Positions 1-11,592 of a stretch of 64,000 bases of DNA are shown here, in pieces. Location of the stretch: assembly GCA_031002005.1 (NCBI GenBank), contig CM061919.1, positions 174,947,121 through 175,011,120 of the forward strand. Reading direction: 5' to 3'. Source of the stretch: Vandiemenella viatica. Taxonomy: Eukaryota > Arthropoda > Insecta > Orthoptera > Morabidae. Position 1 is the stretch's first letter, and the number at the start of each line of letters is the position of its first letter. The notes below the pieces were generated by a model. The model searched no databases and was not told the origin of the DNA. It saw nothing but the letters and a program-made list of their open reading frames with translations. A program made the translations under genes and the position numbers.

Positions 1-212
1 ACACATAATGACCGAAAATGGAAGAGTTTCAAATAAGGCGGTGTTGAATGAAGTTGAAAATTAAGTGAACCGATAAACTATGAAATGATTGCCTCGTTAC
101 AATAATGGCTTGAGATAGGAGTTAATTGAAGTATCCTACAAAATTGGATTAAGCATCCTGGATCACCGTATTAGTAAATGGAAGGATCAGTTGAGAATAT
201 GGAATTAAATTG

Positions 213-352
213 GTTATGGTTTTGCCCCTCGTTGACATCCAGGTCATTAGAGGTGGGAGAGAACTGGGAAGGAATTCGACTAACGGGGATTCGAACCCTC
301 GCCCTCTCGAAGGCGAGGCCAGAGCATTAATGTTCACCCATCTCGCTCGGTT
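213..352 (-). mobile_element. tRNA-derived SINE, family 1 (internally deleted copy)
   Basis: Read on the minus strand, a tRNA-like head contains the box B-type string ggttcgaatcccc and is followed directly by the family tail (ccttcccagt, then ctaatgacct). The middle third present in other copies (the ccatggtttcccaaatcactcc block) is missing, so this is a deletion derivative. At least ten related copies lie in the window, which is the main support. Confidence 0.75.
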
Positions 353-717
353 ATAAATTTTGTTGTAGCGGTCTTCTGCAGCTACAGACACTATACAGTA
401 TACAGCGCAGGAAGCTCAAACCATTGTGTCTGATACACGATGAGATCATGCGACATAGTGAGCGATGATTCATTAGTTAGCTAACCACTGCAGCACCTCG
501 TAAATACCAACAAACTACACTGCAGCGATGATGGAAACAAGTCTGTCATCCGAGACAATCAAACAGATTTATGAATGAGGCATTGGTATCTGCGTACTTG
601 CAAAGTATTTCAAGGTTCATTAATTGTATTAACTATTTTCAACTCACAGAACTTCGTATCAGGCAGTTTTTTATAACTTGAATAATTTTACTTACCGCCA
701 GCATTCAAAAACGCTAC

Positions 718-718
<1 letters not shown>

Positions 719-770
<52 letters not shown>
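719..770. repeat. Poly(A) tract, about 52 A
   Basis: An uninterrupted A run follows ttcaaaaacgctacc. It may be the tail of a plus-strand retroposon, but no recognisable SINE or LINE body lies directly upstream, so the origin is open. Confidence 0.9.
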
Positions 771-772
<2 letters not shown>

Positions 773-1724
773 TCATTTATAAATCTATAGCAGCCTAGAG
801 ATTTAGTTGTTGAGGTGTCACGCAAAAAAACTACGGAAGAGGTTTGAATGAGGTTTTGATGCTTGGGATCTAACTGCGTTTCTAGCTGGGGTATTTCCCA
901 TTGACTACATAAAATGGAATTTAAAAATGTGACGAGCAAGAATCTCAAGTTTTGCGGGATTACAGGTAAACAAAACATCAGAATTTATTTTGTCTTATGG
1001 CATATACACCTCTGGGCACAGTGCGGTATGTCTTATGATTCTACAACAACGGTGGACGGGGCCATAAATGATAAGTTGTTGCTAACGAGAACAGATACGC
1101 ACCTAAGATTGTATCAAAGATAACAATTGCACTCTTTGAATTCTGTTAATATTGTTGTTGACTATGTAACTTTGGTTTCATGAAATGCACGGGATATATA
1201 AACTGAATAAATCAAGGAGTTTAAAGAATCCCTACATATAAGAATAGCTATTTTTTACTACACGAGTAGATAACAAGGACAGATATGCGAGCAGGAGAAG
1301 TGACGTCAGTAACAGTGGCGCTCGTGAAGGCAACTTAAATTATTAAAAACTAAATTTATCGCGTTTTATGCCGTATAAGGAAACGCCTCATATTTAAATT
1401 TGAAAGTGAATAATTCTTGTGTCACAGTTTTCATTTTGAGTAGAAGTAACATCTTAGAAAGTAGAGAATAACGTTGGCAGCACTGACTCAGAAAAGTAGA
1501 CGCTTTGGAGTTATAGTTGCAGAGAAAAAGGCGCAATCTATGGTTATATGAATCAGATAGAGGTGTGATTAAAGTGTGGAAATAAGTAAAGAAACAAGTA
1601 GGGATATTAATCCGAACGTAAAAAAAGAATTAATTGATCATTAACTACATTATTTAAATGTTATAAGGCATATGAAAAAAAAAGTGATTATTCTTTTTTC
1701 CCAACAACAAGTTTGCGTTAGTTT
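771..1724. other. Unassigned AT-rich intergenic DNA
   Basis: Only short chance reading frames occur here. I see no recognisable coding region, tandem repeat or known element. Confidence 0.5.
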
Positions 1725-1955
1725 CATTCAGGTAAGTAAGAGATATGTTGGATTAGTTAATTTGTTAGTGGAGAAAAAAATCGAAGGTAAGAACTGTAGA
1801 GGAAGACAGAGATTAGAATATATGAATCCGATAGTTGATGACGTGGGTTGTAAGGGATATGTAGACATGAAGAGGTTAGCACAAGATTGGAAGGGATAGA
1901 GGATTGCACCAAACCAGCCGAAAAAATGATGACAGCAAAAAAAAAAAAGAGAGTA
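1725..1955 (+). mobile_element. 3' fragment of a LINE (family R), plus strand
   Basis: The sequence matches the 3' end of the LINE remnants at 3489-4555, 31115-32180 and 51622-52100 (shared blocks such as gtagaggaagacagagatta and gaggttagcacaagattgg). The translated run ending CRGRQRLEYMN is the usual C-terminal tail of insect endonuclease-reverse transcriptase proteins of the 'craniofacial development protein 2-like' type. It ends near an A-rich tail (aaaaaaaaaaaag) at about 1950. Only the last 230 bases survive, so this is a dead 5'-truncated copy. Confidence 0.65.
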
Positions 1956-3102
1956 TATTTTGAATTCTCGTAACTGCGAAGTTACAGTCGTAATACAGGA
2001 TTTTTTCTTCTTCTTCTCATTTTGGTCCAGCTGCATTAAACACAGCCAAAGTGTCAACTGATATCGGCGCTAAGAAATTAAACACTTGCCGTACGCGGAT
2101 TATTTCACACATCTAGATCCAAGCAATTGAATCTGCAGGCAAATTGTAGTAAAGTTTCAAGGAAATGTTGTTCCTGGTCCGCGAGAAGGTAGTTGTAGCA
2201 GTACTGAATAGTACAATATTATAAAAACTAGCTTTTTTAATGTACGCTAAGTTCTGGGGGAGGCCTATTACGTGTACGTCGCTCTAGTCCTTGAGCCACG
2301 CAGCTGATCCAGTTCCTTCCAGCACACTCCCGTTGCGCCTAGTCCGTGATCTTTTGCTTTACGACTCGTTCGGCCTTTTGACAGCACGGCTGGAGAGTCG
2401 CTGCTGTGGCGTGACCACATGTGTGCACACACCCCTGCATCAACGAGAAGTAACACATATGGAAAGAGACAAACAGTCTCCAATAGCGGTAACGATGGAA
2501 CTTACCGCAGAAATAGCTGTACTGAATAGCTTTAAAGAGCGTGGCAATGATCAGGCGCCGTATTCTGCAGGCTCTGAATTTTATTCACGACTCAGTCAGT
2601 CTGCCTGATTTCCCATCGTTTCATTAAATCATGTTCTGGAACGCCGAAGAACAGCTCAAACAATAAAAGTAATTAAGAAAATTTTACTTCTACTATAAAT
2701 GAAATGCCAATAATTTTAAATGATACTGTAAGAAATTTAAAGAATTTCCACACTGCTCAGAATATAATAAACAATTTCCAACCACCGAAAACGCGCTGAA
2801 ATATTGTATTCGATACAAACTCCCATACGAAGGTTTTTTTTTTTAAAAACGAAATATCCCAATTAATTAGTACAACTAAAAATAGACACATTTATTAAAA
2901 TCAGTTTCGCGTAGTATTCGAAATATACTATAATGCATTACAAACCAGACTTACGTAACTAAACTAATTATTATGTTTATAAACACAATGAAATGAAGGA
3001 ATTATACTGAACTGAAACGATGTTATAATAATATTGCGATGGGCAAACTTAAACAAAGTTGACTCACTGCACAAAAAGGGATGAGAATGAATATCCCAAA
3101 TG
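1956..3102. other. Unassigned DNA with a GC-richer island at about 2250-2610
   Basis: Most of the interval is AT-rich without signal. The island carries open frames on both strands (2291-2608 plus, 2268-2483 minus), but none resembles a known family and I see no clear start context or splice architecture. It could be an old repeat or a host exon; neither can be supported from sequence alone. Confidence 0.35.
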
Positions 3103-3232
3103 TTTATAAAATGCTATCGGGTAACTAGCCAAGTTAACAAAATTACCTGGTGAAAATGGCGACAGTGGTTGTGATCGCCCAAGTATCGTGTGACATTGTT
3201 AACTAGCTAGTTAGCAGAGAGCATTTTATAAA
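3103..3232. mobile_element. MITE-like element with about 37-bp terminal inverted repeats
   Basis: The left end begins tttataaaatgct and continues with taactagcc and gttaacaa. The right end (3196-3232) is its reverse complement with a few mismatches. The interior is only about 55 bp and has no coding capacity. The architecture is that of a small non-autonomous DNA transposon. No clear target-site duplication could be fixed, so the superfamily is open. Confidence 0.6.
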
Positions 3233-3488
3233 TTATCAACACCCAGAAAAACTTCGTTCTTATGTATCTCAAATGATGGAAACGAACATTCAATATTTTG
3301 TAGTTCGGGAATATACAGCCACCATTTCGCTGACGTCCTACCATGACATGAAATATTTTCTTTTCATCACTACGTATCATTACACGCTCTTTATGATATC
3401 TATGTTAAGATTTTGCACTGTAACAGTTTTGTAATATACTCGTATATCAATTTATTCTGCCTGTATCCATTTTTGACTTCCATTGTCT

Positions 3489-4555
3489 TTTTTTTTGTGT
3501 TCAGCCTTTGGACTGGTTTGATGCAATCCTCCATCCCTTCCTATCTTGTGCTAACCTCTTCATCTCTACATATCCCCTACAACCCACGTCCTCAATTATC
3601 TGCTTATATATTCTAATCTCTGTCTTCCTCTACATGTTTTACCATCGACTGTCCCCTCCACCAGCAAATTAACCAATCCAGCATGTCTCAAAATATGACC
3701 TACCAGCCCGTCTCTTCTTTCTGAAAGCTTCTTCCACAAACTTCTTTCCTCACCCATCATTTCCAAAACTCGTTGATTTCTTACTTTGTCTGTCCACTTA
3801 ATTTTCAGCATTCTTCTGTAGCACAACATTTCAAATGCTTCAATTTTCCTTCTTTCCGGTATTCCTAAAGTCCATGTTTAGCTACCGTAAAGTGCTGTGC
3901 TCCACAAATAGAGTTTTGAAAAGTTTTTTCTAATTCCTAGATCAATATTTTAAACTAAAAGATTTCTCTTTTTCATGAAGGTTCTTTTTGCTAGTGCTAT
4001 TCTGCTTTTAACATCATTCCTGCTTCGGCCATCGGTTGTAATTTTACATCCCAAGTAAGTGATTTCACTTATTTCTCCAACTGCATTCGATCCTATTTTT
4101 TATATTTAATCTACTAGTATTGGTATCATTTCTGCTACATTTCATAACTTTAGTCTTGCTTTGATTTATATTTAGTCCAAAATCTTCCTTCAGTATTTTG
4201 TTCATGCCATTCAGTAATTTCTCAATGTCTTCAGCCCTTTCTGCTAAGACAATGTCATCAGCAAATCGTAGCATACTAATTTTTTCTCCCTGAATACTTA
4301 TGCCACATGGAAATTTTTCTTTTACTTTCTTTATTGCTTCCTCTACATACAAGTTGAATATTAACGGGGATTGACTACAACCTTGTCTCACACCATTTTT
4401 AACTGATGTTTGTCTCTCATGATTCTCTACCTTTATTACAGCCACTTGATTCATATAGTTTACAAAGTATTCTTCTATCTCGATACTTTAGACCTGTTTT
4501 CTTTAAAGTTTTGAACATTTTGTCCCACCTAACATTATCAAAAGCTTTTTGCATT
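3489..4555 (-). pseudogene. LINE (family R) reverse-transcriptase remnant, copy A
   Basis: Minus-strand translation over 4454-4065 gives the central reverse-transcriptase motifs: the GVRQGCS block (motif B, normally GxxQGxxLSP) and RFADDIVL (catalytic YADD motif, here FADD). Downstream (3829-3596) comes the C-terminal tail with WTDKVRNQRVLEMM, GHILRHAGLVNLL and CRGRQRLEYI, typical of insect endonuclease-reverse transcriptase LINEs. Frames are broken, the endonuclease and the first part of the RT are missing, and a poly(T) run at about 3489 (poly(A) on the coding strand) marks the 3' end. It is close to copy B at 31115-32180, and both break off at nearly the same 5' position. The LINE clade is not decided. 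Confidence 0.8.
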
Positions 4556-4883
4556 GTCTACTTATACAGAAAATGTTCACGTACTGATTGTTAATTGTAA
4601 ATGTTAAAAAAATACTAATAAATATTAAACCTCAGAGCTGGGGACTGCTAGCCTCTAGGAGCTGGTAGTTTCTCTGATTGCGTACCCGTTCAGTTCGGAC
4701 TGCTTTACGAGTAAGTAAAGGACAAGGACAAGGCCTCACGGCAATAACGTCACGTGAGCCTAGAGTTACAGAGCGGCAACTTCGTTTAGTTCTCCAGAGG
4801 CTTCTTGTCAATCTCACTTCCAATTCACATATTACTTCTAGTTTTGAATAAATAGACATGCTATATATAACCACGTCAAAATA

Positions 4884-5040
4884 CACTAATCAACCAAAAC
4901 AATTTGACCACCTACTTACTAGCATATTGGTCCACTTTTCGAACGCAAATACAGCAGCGATTCGACGTAGCATGGATTCTGCAGGTGCTTGGTAAGCTTC
5001 TGGAGGTATCTGACACCAGGTTTCACAAATAACATCAGGA
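4884..5040 (+). mobile_element. Solo end of a Tc1-like transposon
   Basis: After a TA dinucleotide the sequence starts cactaatcaaccaaaaca and then follows, for about 150 bases, the terminal arm of the palindromic element at 59724-60489 (shared blocks ctagcatattggtccac and gtagcatggattct). Only one end is present. It is a decayed Tc1/mariner-type end, related to but more diverged than the 59.7-kb copy. Confidence 0.65.
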
Positions 5041-5195
5041 ATATTAAACACTAAATTAAGAAATACATAATAATGAAACAAGGAGCAGGGACTCTCTTCA
5101 TAGAGAGTGACACAAGAAAGCTCTGTACCAACAAAGTGCACTCTACCAACCAAAAATTCTTTACAACTGTCTCCCTGAAAGCATGAAATGAATAT

Positions 5196-5198
<3 letters not shown>

Positions 5199-5227
<29 letters not shown>
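5199..5227. repeat. (AT)n microsatellite
   Basis: An alternating AT run of about 29 bases immediately precedes the 190-bp tandem array. Confidence 0.9.
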
Positions 5228-5230
<3 letters not shown>

Positions 5231-5930
5231 GTGTGTTTTCCTATATTTTACTTTTCATCCCCCACTACCTAGCACAGATCACTGGTCTTTGTGTGTGGAA
5301 GTAGCATGGAGTTTCCTATCGTGCACAACGTTGGCCAAATGTCGATAGTTGAGAGTATGTGGGAGATACGATAGTTAAAAGTGGTCGATGCGAGGCATTT
5401 TCTTATTTCGACCAAAGACATGTGTCTCCGTATATGTCATTCTGCTGCCACAACAACATAGAATAGACCGTTGGTGTTTGTGTGTGGTAGTGATATCATG
5501 TCTCCTATCGTATACTATGGTGGTTAGATGTCAGGTAGCTATGGGTGTGTGGGAGATATGGTGGTTGAAAGTGGTCGACCTGCGGCACTTTCATATTTCT
5601 ACCAAAAACGTATGTGTCATGGTGAACCACTTTTCAGCCAAAACTATCTAGCGCAGATCACTGGTGTTTGTGTGTGGTAGCAGCACAGAGTCACCCGTCG
5701 ATAACAACGTTGGCCGAATTTTGCCTAACTGTGAGAGTGTGGGAGATATGGTGGTTGAAATTGATCGATCAAGGATATTTCAGTATTTCTACAAAAGACA
5801 TGTGTGTCCGTACATTTTAGTTTGGTGCCTGAACTACATAGCGCAAGTGACTGGCGTTTGTGTGTGGTAATAGCATCGAGTCTCCCATCGTGCACTATGG
5901 TGGTTAGATGTCGCTAGCTGTCAATCCAAA
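5228..5930. repeat. Tandem satellite, about 190-bp period, about 3.7 copies
   Basis: The landmark gtgtgtgg occurs at 5291, 5480, 5670 and 5860, giving spacings of 189, 190 and 190. Further blocks recur in register: ctggtgtttgtgtgtggta, gtgggagatatggtggttga and gacatgtgtgtccgta. Copies have diverged by point changes and small indels. The array begins in mid-unit right after the (AT)n run and fades at about 5930. Open frames inside it simply follow the repeat and are not taken as genes. Confidence 0.85.
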
Positions 5931-5978
5931 TTCTTTACAAACACGAACGAATTCGTGGGTACCAGCTAGTTTTAAATA
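5925..5978 (-). repeat. Fragment of the 'ctagctg-tacccgcga-cttcgt' dispersed repeat
   Basis: On the minus strand the head ctagctggtacccacgaatt is present. The same head starts the longer copies at 12225 and 23255. Only about 50 bases are recognisable. Confidence 0.5.
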
Positions 5979-6175
5979 TAAGCTGAAAAATATGTTATTG
6001 GTCAATACTTCTATAGTATCAATGAATACACTGAACCATAAGAGATAGTACAAAAAAGGCTGAATTATTTTGTTATGTTACGTGTAAAATATCAAAGTAT
6101 TCATTTAACTTTGTTGAACAAATGTATTTTATAGGATTCGGATATTGCCTGTTTGATTTTACTTAACTTTAACTT

Positions 6176-6442
6176 AACTTAGTCCACAACCCGAAGGTTG
6201 GTTGGATCCTCCCGAAGGAGGCATACTAAGCCATTGTTTCAGAGGTAGGACGGCCAGTTCCTTTCCTCTGGGACCTACAGTTTAACGTGGAATCCGAACC
6301 ACGGAGCGTCCTGGCATAGCTCATATGATTAAACACAACTCTCAAAATTCCTGCTCCTGCCGGGATTCGTGCACGAGGCAAGAGCAGCGAACGTTTTGAA
6401 AGCAAGTGCCTTAGCCACTGAGCTACCAGAACGCTCCTTATG
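6176..6442 (-). mobile_element. tRNA-derived SINE, family 2
   Basis: On the minus strand the head is tRNA-like: box A tagctcagtgg at about 6410-6430 matches the pol III consensus, while box B (tgcacgaatccc) is degenerate. A body with cctacagtttaac and a tail with aaccttcgggttgtggac follow. Further copies are at 12690-12862 and, tail only, 13275-13370. It differs from family 1 in body and tail. Confidence 0.7.
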
Positions 6443-8009
6443 ATAGTTATAATAATGATATACAATTTTCGTTTGTGCTAAAAAAAATAAAAAAAAGTTG
6501 TAACTCTTATTGTAATTTCTGTTGACTTGTCCTATGTCATAAAATATCTGATATGATGGATAAAATACAATACTAGGTCACAGCAGTGAAATAAAAGCTC
6601 TAAATATGATGATTCCAATTATGGGCAAAATTCATTGATGTTAGCAGAGTCCTAGTGTTGTGGAAAATGGTGGTGAAGATAAGAAGAAGATAATATGGTC
6701 GGTGTTCATGAAGATCCGCAGCTGCATTAATCATATCCACCCCCTTAATTCCGCAAAGAATGATTTCCATACTCTCTGTGCAGGAAATTCCAACTTTACC
6801 ATCAGTTCTGCTCACAAACTGGTTATTACCAAACGAGTACACTGCTGGCTCGGTCTAGTTCTTTTAGTTAAAACATTTTTCGCCATCGGGGCTCAAACAA
6901 ACGTCTCCAGACACCATTACGCTACCGCAACAACCTGAGCCAACGGATGAGGCTAGAAAAAAAGTAATAAAGCAAAAATTATAAAGTTCACGACCTTCCT
7001 CAGAGACCTTGTACCACGCTGAACCGCAGCCACAGTAAATAATCCATACAAATAGCGTCACACCTTGTTTCGCAACTGGTTGCCTTCAACGTTGCAATTT
7101 ACATCTAACTCTTTTTAACTCATTAAGGAGGATACTTTGTTGCACATATAAACACTTGTTCCATTGAAACTAGTAGCTAGAGACTAGAAAAACTAGAAAT
7201 TACCGAGGGCATCAAACCGTGCGGTTGCAACACTAAGCGCGAAGGACGACGGCTAAAGCCAGCGCGTGTGCTGAACTATGTGTCTCGTCTTGCATAAGCA
7301 CTCCTCTAGGGTCATTGCAGGAGCCGAGGCCGCGTTTAATTCGCACGAAGAATGCGATCTAAGAGCAAAGGTTTTTTCCTTTTTCTCATTTTCATGTTAC
7401 TCGATAATGAGCACGGTGCATTAAACTACAGCAACAATTTTGTTTTGAGTTATTAAATGGGGTGAAATAAAACACAAGAAGCACAAAACAACATAAGAAA
7501 TGATATATATTTCTAGGTATGTTTTCCAAATTAATTAAATAATAGAAACTGAGGAAAAGCTAGAAGTCAGAAAGTGAACACGAACACTGTTAATTGATAC
7601 TCCTACTGTTCTAACGTTAATTACTGTTTAATATCACAATCACAGCTGTGGCTGACGTTCTTCTACTCTCGCATTTCAGAATTTTATTATACTCTATAAT
7701 TTCCAGTACCAAATCGAATAATTTATTTAATATTAGCTGATCCGTGCGAATATTTCGCACAGCATCGTAATCAGTCACTACAGGTAATAGAATAATGTGT
7801 AAATAAGTAAATGCAAGTGTTTATTTATAAAAGGTATTTTAAAAAAAAGTAGTAACAAAAATCAGTCTTGTAAAAAGTAGTTATCACATGTACAATACGT
7901 TAAGTGATAAAACATTTTAAAAATAGATATATAAAAGAGGGCTATAAAAAGATGCACAATGAGTTCAACTACAGAAACTCAAGAGAGCAAAGGGAAGAAC
8001 ACGCGACAT
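6443..8009. other. Unassigned AT-rich DNA
   Basis: Only short frames without recognisable similarity occur. A slightly GC-richer patch lies at 7190-7340. I see no repeat or gene that can be supported. Confidence 0.5.
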
Positions 8010-8213
8010 CTATAATAAAAAATACGACATTACAACACAGTGATCAAATCTGCAAGTGAAGCTCTGATACACAACAGAGAAAGGCGAACTAGAAAACATA
8101 CTATAGGAAGAACATATGATCAGAAGGAAAATTCTTGGCCCTAATAAAACAGAAGATGGGTACAGACTGCAATTCCGAAAAGCAACAGAGAAACTGTCTA
8201 ACCTTGCAACAGA
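8010..8213 (+). pseudogene. Older LINE remnant, left part (target of the gag-only LINE)
   Basis: The frame around 8116-8213 reads MIRRKILGPNKTEDGYR then LSNLAT, the style of a LINE C-terminal tail. It breaks off exactly at the duplication that flanks the element at 8214 and resumes at 11076 with the residues DIRKRRLKCYGHF, a pattern common in insect LINE C-termini. Removing the 8214-11075 insertion restores one continuous frame, so this copy is older than its insertion. Confidence 0.6.
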
Positions 8214-8396
8214 GAGTATCCTCGTAGCAGCCGACCGGGAAGGTTGTGTATCGGGCTCTCTCACCGTGTGCGCGATCAGCTCGTCCGGAAGTTTTCGAGT
8301 TCGCGAGAGTTTTTATATTATTTTATGATACATTCAGTCTGAGCCTTCCGAGTGACATAATTAGTATACTACCAAAATATTTCTTGGGACAACTAA

Positions 8397-10290
8397 ATGA
8401 TGGCTGACCCGCCTGATACGAGACAGACTATAAACACGGCTTTAGAAACATGTTACACAAACATCCCAATTCCAGTCTCACAATCAGTGATCTATACCAC
8501 GAGTGATATGCCACATACTCAAGCAGCAAGATCAGCAAACGAGCAGCTATTTACCTCTCACACCTCAGAAGAAGAGCAGCAACGCTATCAACAACTCCAA
8601 CATCTACACCAACAACAGCAACAACATCAGCAGCGCCAGCAGCAGCAACAGCAACAGCATCAGCAGCAACAGCATCAGCAGCAACAGCATCAGCAGCAGC
8701 ATCAGCAACAGCAACAGCATCAGCAACAGCAACAGCATCAGCAGCAGCAACATCAACATCATCAACAGCAGCTTTAACAACAGAGGCAGTTTCTGGAGAT
8801 GGAAACTGGGCCGGGAGGCGTTCCACCACAGGACCCGCACTTACCTCCAGGCGCAACCATTCATCACATGGCTCGGAGAGGCGACAATCCTACAATTACG
8901 GGTGAGTCAAACCAACCAGTGAAACGTAGATGTGTGCAGAGACCAGATATTGGGCAGACCAAGGTAGTCCCACAACTAACAGAACAGACGGAAGAAGTAG
9001 ATATGCTGGATACAACTAGGTCCATCGAGGTTAATCTACCCTCAGCCACGGCACTAGACCAACTCAGTCCTAACCACACGCAGTCTGATTCAATAGCTGC
9101 AACTTACAGAAGCAAAGTCAATAAACACAACCCTGCAGACAGTGGTCCGTACTATATTTTCGTAGAGAGCCTGGATAGGAATGTCGGAAACTTGCACCCA
9201 ATGGCTATAGGTAAATTAATATTCCAGCATAATAACAGCATAAAAAGGGACATTATCAACATCATCTCCATGGGTAAAAACCGTCTTATAATTGAAGCTA
9301 GCACTGCAGGTGTCGCAAATTCAATAGTACATCTAGAAATCTTCAAAACAAAAATCTTAGAAGTATACATTCCTAACTTCTTGATCCACAAACAGGGAAT
9401 TACAAGGAATGTGGACACCTCCCTGAGTGAAGAAGAACTTGTACAAGAAATAGTCTCCCCTGTCCCAGTGGTGCGTATTAAACGCTTCACCAAAAGGAGT
9501 CAGCCGAATCAAGATCTTGTAATACCAATACCAGTCTGTTTGGTATCTCCGATCTCAGAGCCTACCGACCCATGTAACGATACTCGGAACCCAATGTGCT
9601 GTGGAACCATACGTTTCCCCCGTTATCCGGTATGCTGTTTGTTTACGGCTGGGCCACCGTCAAGGCCAATGTAAATATCGTGAGCCACGATGCAGTAGAT
9701 ATGCTGGCCCCCATTTGGCGGTCAACTGTAATAATCTCTCAAATATATGCTGTGCCCTCTGTCGTGGCCAACATCATGCTACAGACAGGAATTGACCAGT
9801 ATATATCAAACACCGGGAAGCAAAACAAGCCATCGCGTTCAGAACAAACGCTACTTTTTCTGGCAGAGAACAACAAATTCGTGGCTACGCTCAAGTGGCC
9901 TCTTCTACACCACAATTAAGTAGTCACATGGAATTTCCACCTCTATCAGCACGACTACAGCACTGTCTGCCTACTCTATACTCAACACAACAGTCAATAT
10001 CACCTCGACTGCAGGCACAACCACAACAGCCAGTACTACAGACGCAGCATCTGACCATAACACCACAACTACCGACCCCTGACGCGGCATGGCAAGTTGC
10101 ACAGGCACCATCAGCTCCCAGTGGGGGACCCATACAAACATTAGGAAATACCTCCAGCGTGATTGAGCTCCCATTTCTACACAGTTATGAAAATACCGCT
10201 GCAGAGCTTCCTATATCTCTACATCCACCAACACCAAATTTTGCTCTCGATGCAGCCAGAATCTTCAAGTTCTGCTCAGGAAAATATTGA
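8397..10290 (+). pseudogene. LINE ORF1 (gag-like nucleic-acid-binding protein), two stops and one frameshift
   Basis: The frame starts ATGATGGCTGAC at 8397. It runs through a 60-residue glutamine/histidine tract, meets a TAA at 8775 (probably a CAA codon mutated inside the tract), and continues in the same frame (8799-9600) through a globular region including PYYIFVESLDRN and IGKLIF. One extra T at about 9600 shifts the frame. The sequence then carries CCHC-type zinc knuckles (CLRLGHRQGQC, CSRYAGPHLAVNC, CCALCRGQHHATDRN), a TGA at 9796, and continues to 10290. Zinc-knuckle gags of insect I/Jockey-group LINEs coat the element RNA and carry it to the nucleus. The breaks mean this copy makes no full protein. 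Confidence 0.75.
8590..8774 (+). repeat. CAG/CAA-rich tract coding poly-glutamine/histidine
   Basis: Repeated cagcaacag and catcagcag units encode Gln with regular His in the gag frame. The long leucine and alanine/valine frames on the opposite strand are shadows of this tract. Confidence 0.9.
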
Positions 10291-11075
10291 GAAAAAAAAC
10301 CTCATCAATAGATATGCCTGGTCAAAAGGACCAAAGTCCTATAAAAACTCTCGTTTTACTAAAGAAAACTCATCCACAAATTAAAGACAACATTTGTTTA
10401 CATACAATGGTCCCATGTCTCCAATTATCACGAGTAACCAGCATCCTGCGACCCCAGCCAGTCTGATCGAAACCCCTCAAACCTGCACCCTGCCCTGGGA
10501 GGGTGCTCAAATCGCCCGCAACATACAGCCTAATGCAGTGCAACAACCAAATGCCTTCAACCAGCCTACCGAGATACATTATACCAAAAACGGAACCTTT
10601 TTAGACAGTTTCAACGAGAACTATGTGTTAATATCTCTTTTTGAAGAAAGCAATTATAATAATAATAATAATAATAAAAAGGCCTCCATAAATCATGTAA
10701 TTTGCTTACAATTATACTAAATGTAACGATCTTTATTGTACATTAGCTGTTAAGAAATTAACATAAAACGTCAAGTGTTATTATATTAAATGTTATTGTC
10801 CACACCAAGATCAACTCGTATCTCAACCAGAATTAACACGTTATTCTGTAGGCTTTACAAATTGTATTTGGTAAGGAAACGTCACGGAACTTTGCATCCT
10901 ATTATACTAACATTGTATCACTGATTTATTTTATAATGCATTATGAAATAAGACTTTATTACATTACTTGTTAAAACTAATGTAAATATTGAAGCTGGCC
11001 ATATGGTCGATAGACCGAAGGTCATAAAAATAAAATAAAATAAAATAAAATAATTAAAAAAAACCTTGCAACAGA

Positions 11076-11430
11076 CATCAGGAAACGAAGACTAAAGTGT
11101 TATGGACACTTTCAAAGACTCCTTAACAACAAGACTTACACACAAGATCATGTAATACGCATGAAAGCTGAAGAGCATACCGTCGATCCAACGAGTCAAA
11201 AGGACCTAGAGAGAGCCCAGGTAGATACTTCCGAAGTTTTAGACAGTAACCTATTCAGTCAAAAGGTCAACAAATGTGTAGTGCAGCCAGAGAATGAAGT
11301 TCAAACGACACCAGGAATCAAGTAGACTAAAGAAAGAATGAGAGCTCATGGAGAGAAAATTAAAATGAGAGCTATTTGGAAGATAAGAAAGGCAAATTAT
11401 AAAAGTTCTGGGTCCATACGCACGTAATAA
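11076..11430 (+). pseudogene. Older LINE remnant, right part
   Basis: This continues the 8010-8213 remnant after the inserted element and its duplication. The frame reads DIRKRRLKCYGHF and, later, KDLERAQV, ending in stops at about 11320. It is the C-terminal tail of a LINE polyprotein with no catalytic motif left. Confidence 0.55.
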
Positions 11431-11592
11431 TAATAGAGAGTGCGAATCGAAGAGACTATATATTCAAAATGGGTACAGGTAGTTTGAAAATCGAATGTGA
11501 TGTGCTTGTCCTAGGTAAGAGATGGCAGCAATACCTTCCATGCAACCTTGTTTTCACCTCGTAAAATGTAGCACAAATGTTTTACAGGAGCC

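Larger units (their letters stand above)
8214..11061 (+). mobile_element. Non-LTR retrotransposon with a gag ORF but no reverse transcriptase
   Basis: The element is bounded by a perfect 14-bp target-site duplication, aaccttgcaacaga, at 8200-8213 and 11062-11075. It begins gagtatcctcgtagcagcc, carries one decayed gag reading frame (8397-10290), then about 770 bases without coding signal, and ends with accgaaggtcataaaaataa and an (AAATA)n-type tail. That 3' end resembles Jockey-group LINE ends. No endonuclease or reverse-transcriptase motif exists between the duplications. Either this is a naturally gag-only family mobilised in trans, in the manner of HeT-A of Drosophila, or ORF2 was deleted before insertion. 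The intact 5' and 3' ends favour a full-length non-autonomous unit. Confidence 0.8.

Noticed and set aside
688..978. 96-codon frame with a long Phe run
   Set aside because: Created by the 52-base poly(A) tract read in reverse.
8551..8856. Ala/Val- and Leu-rich frames opposite the poly-Gln tract
   Set aside because: Shadow frames of CAG/CAA repeats in the gag ORF.
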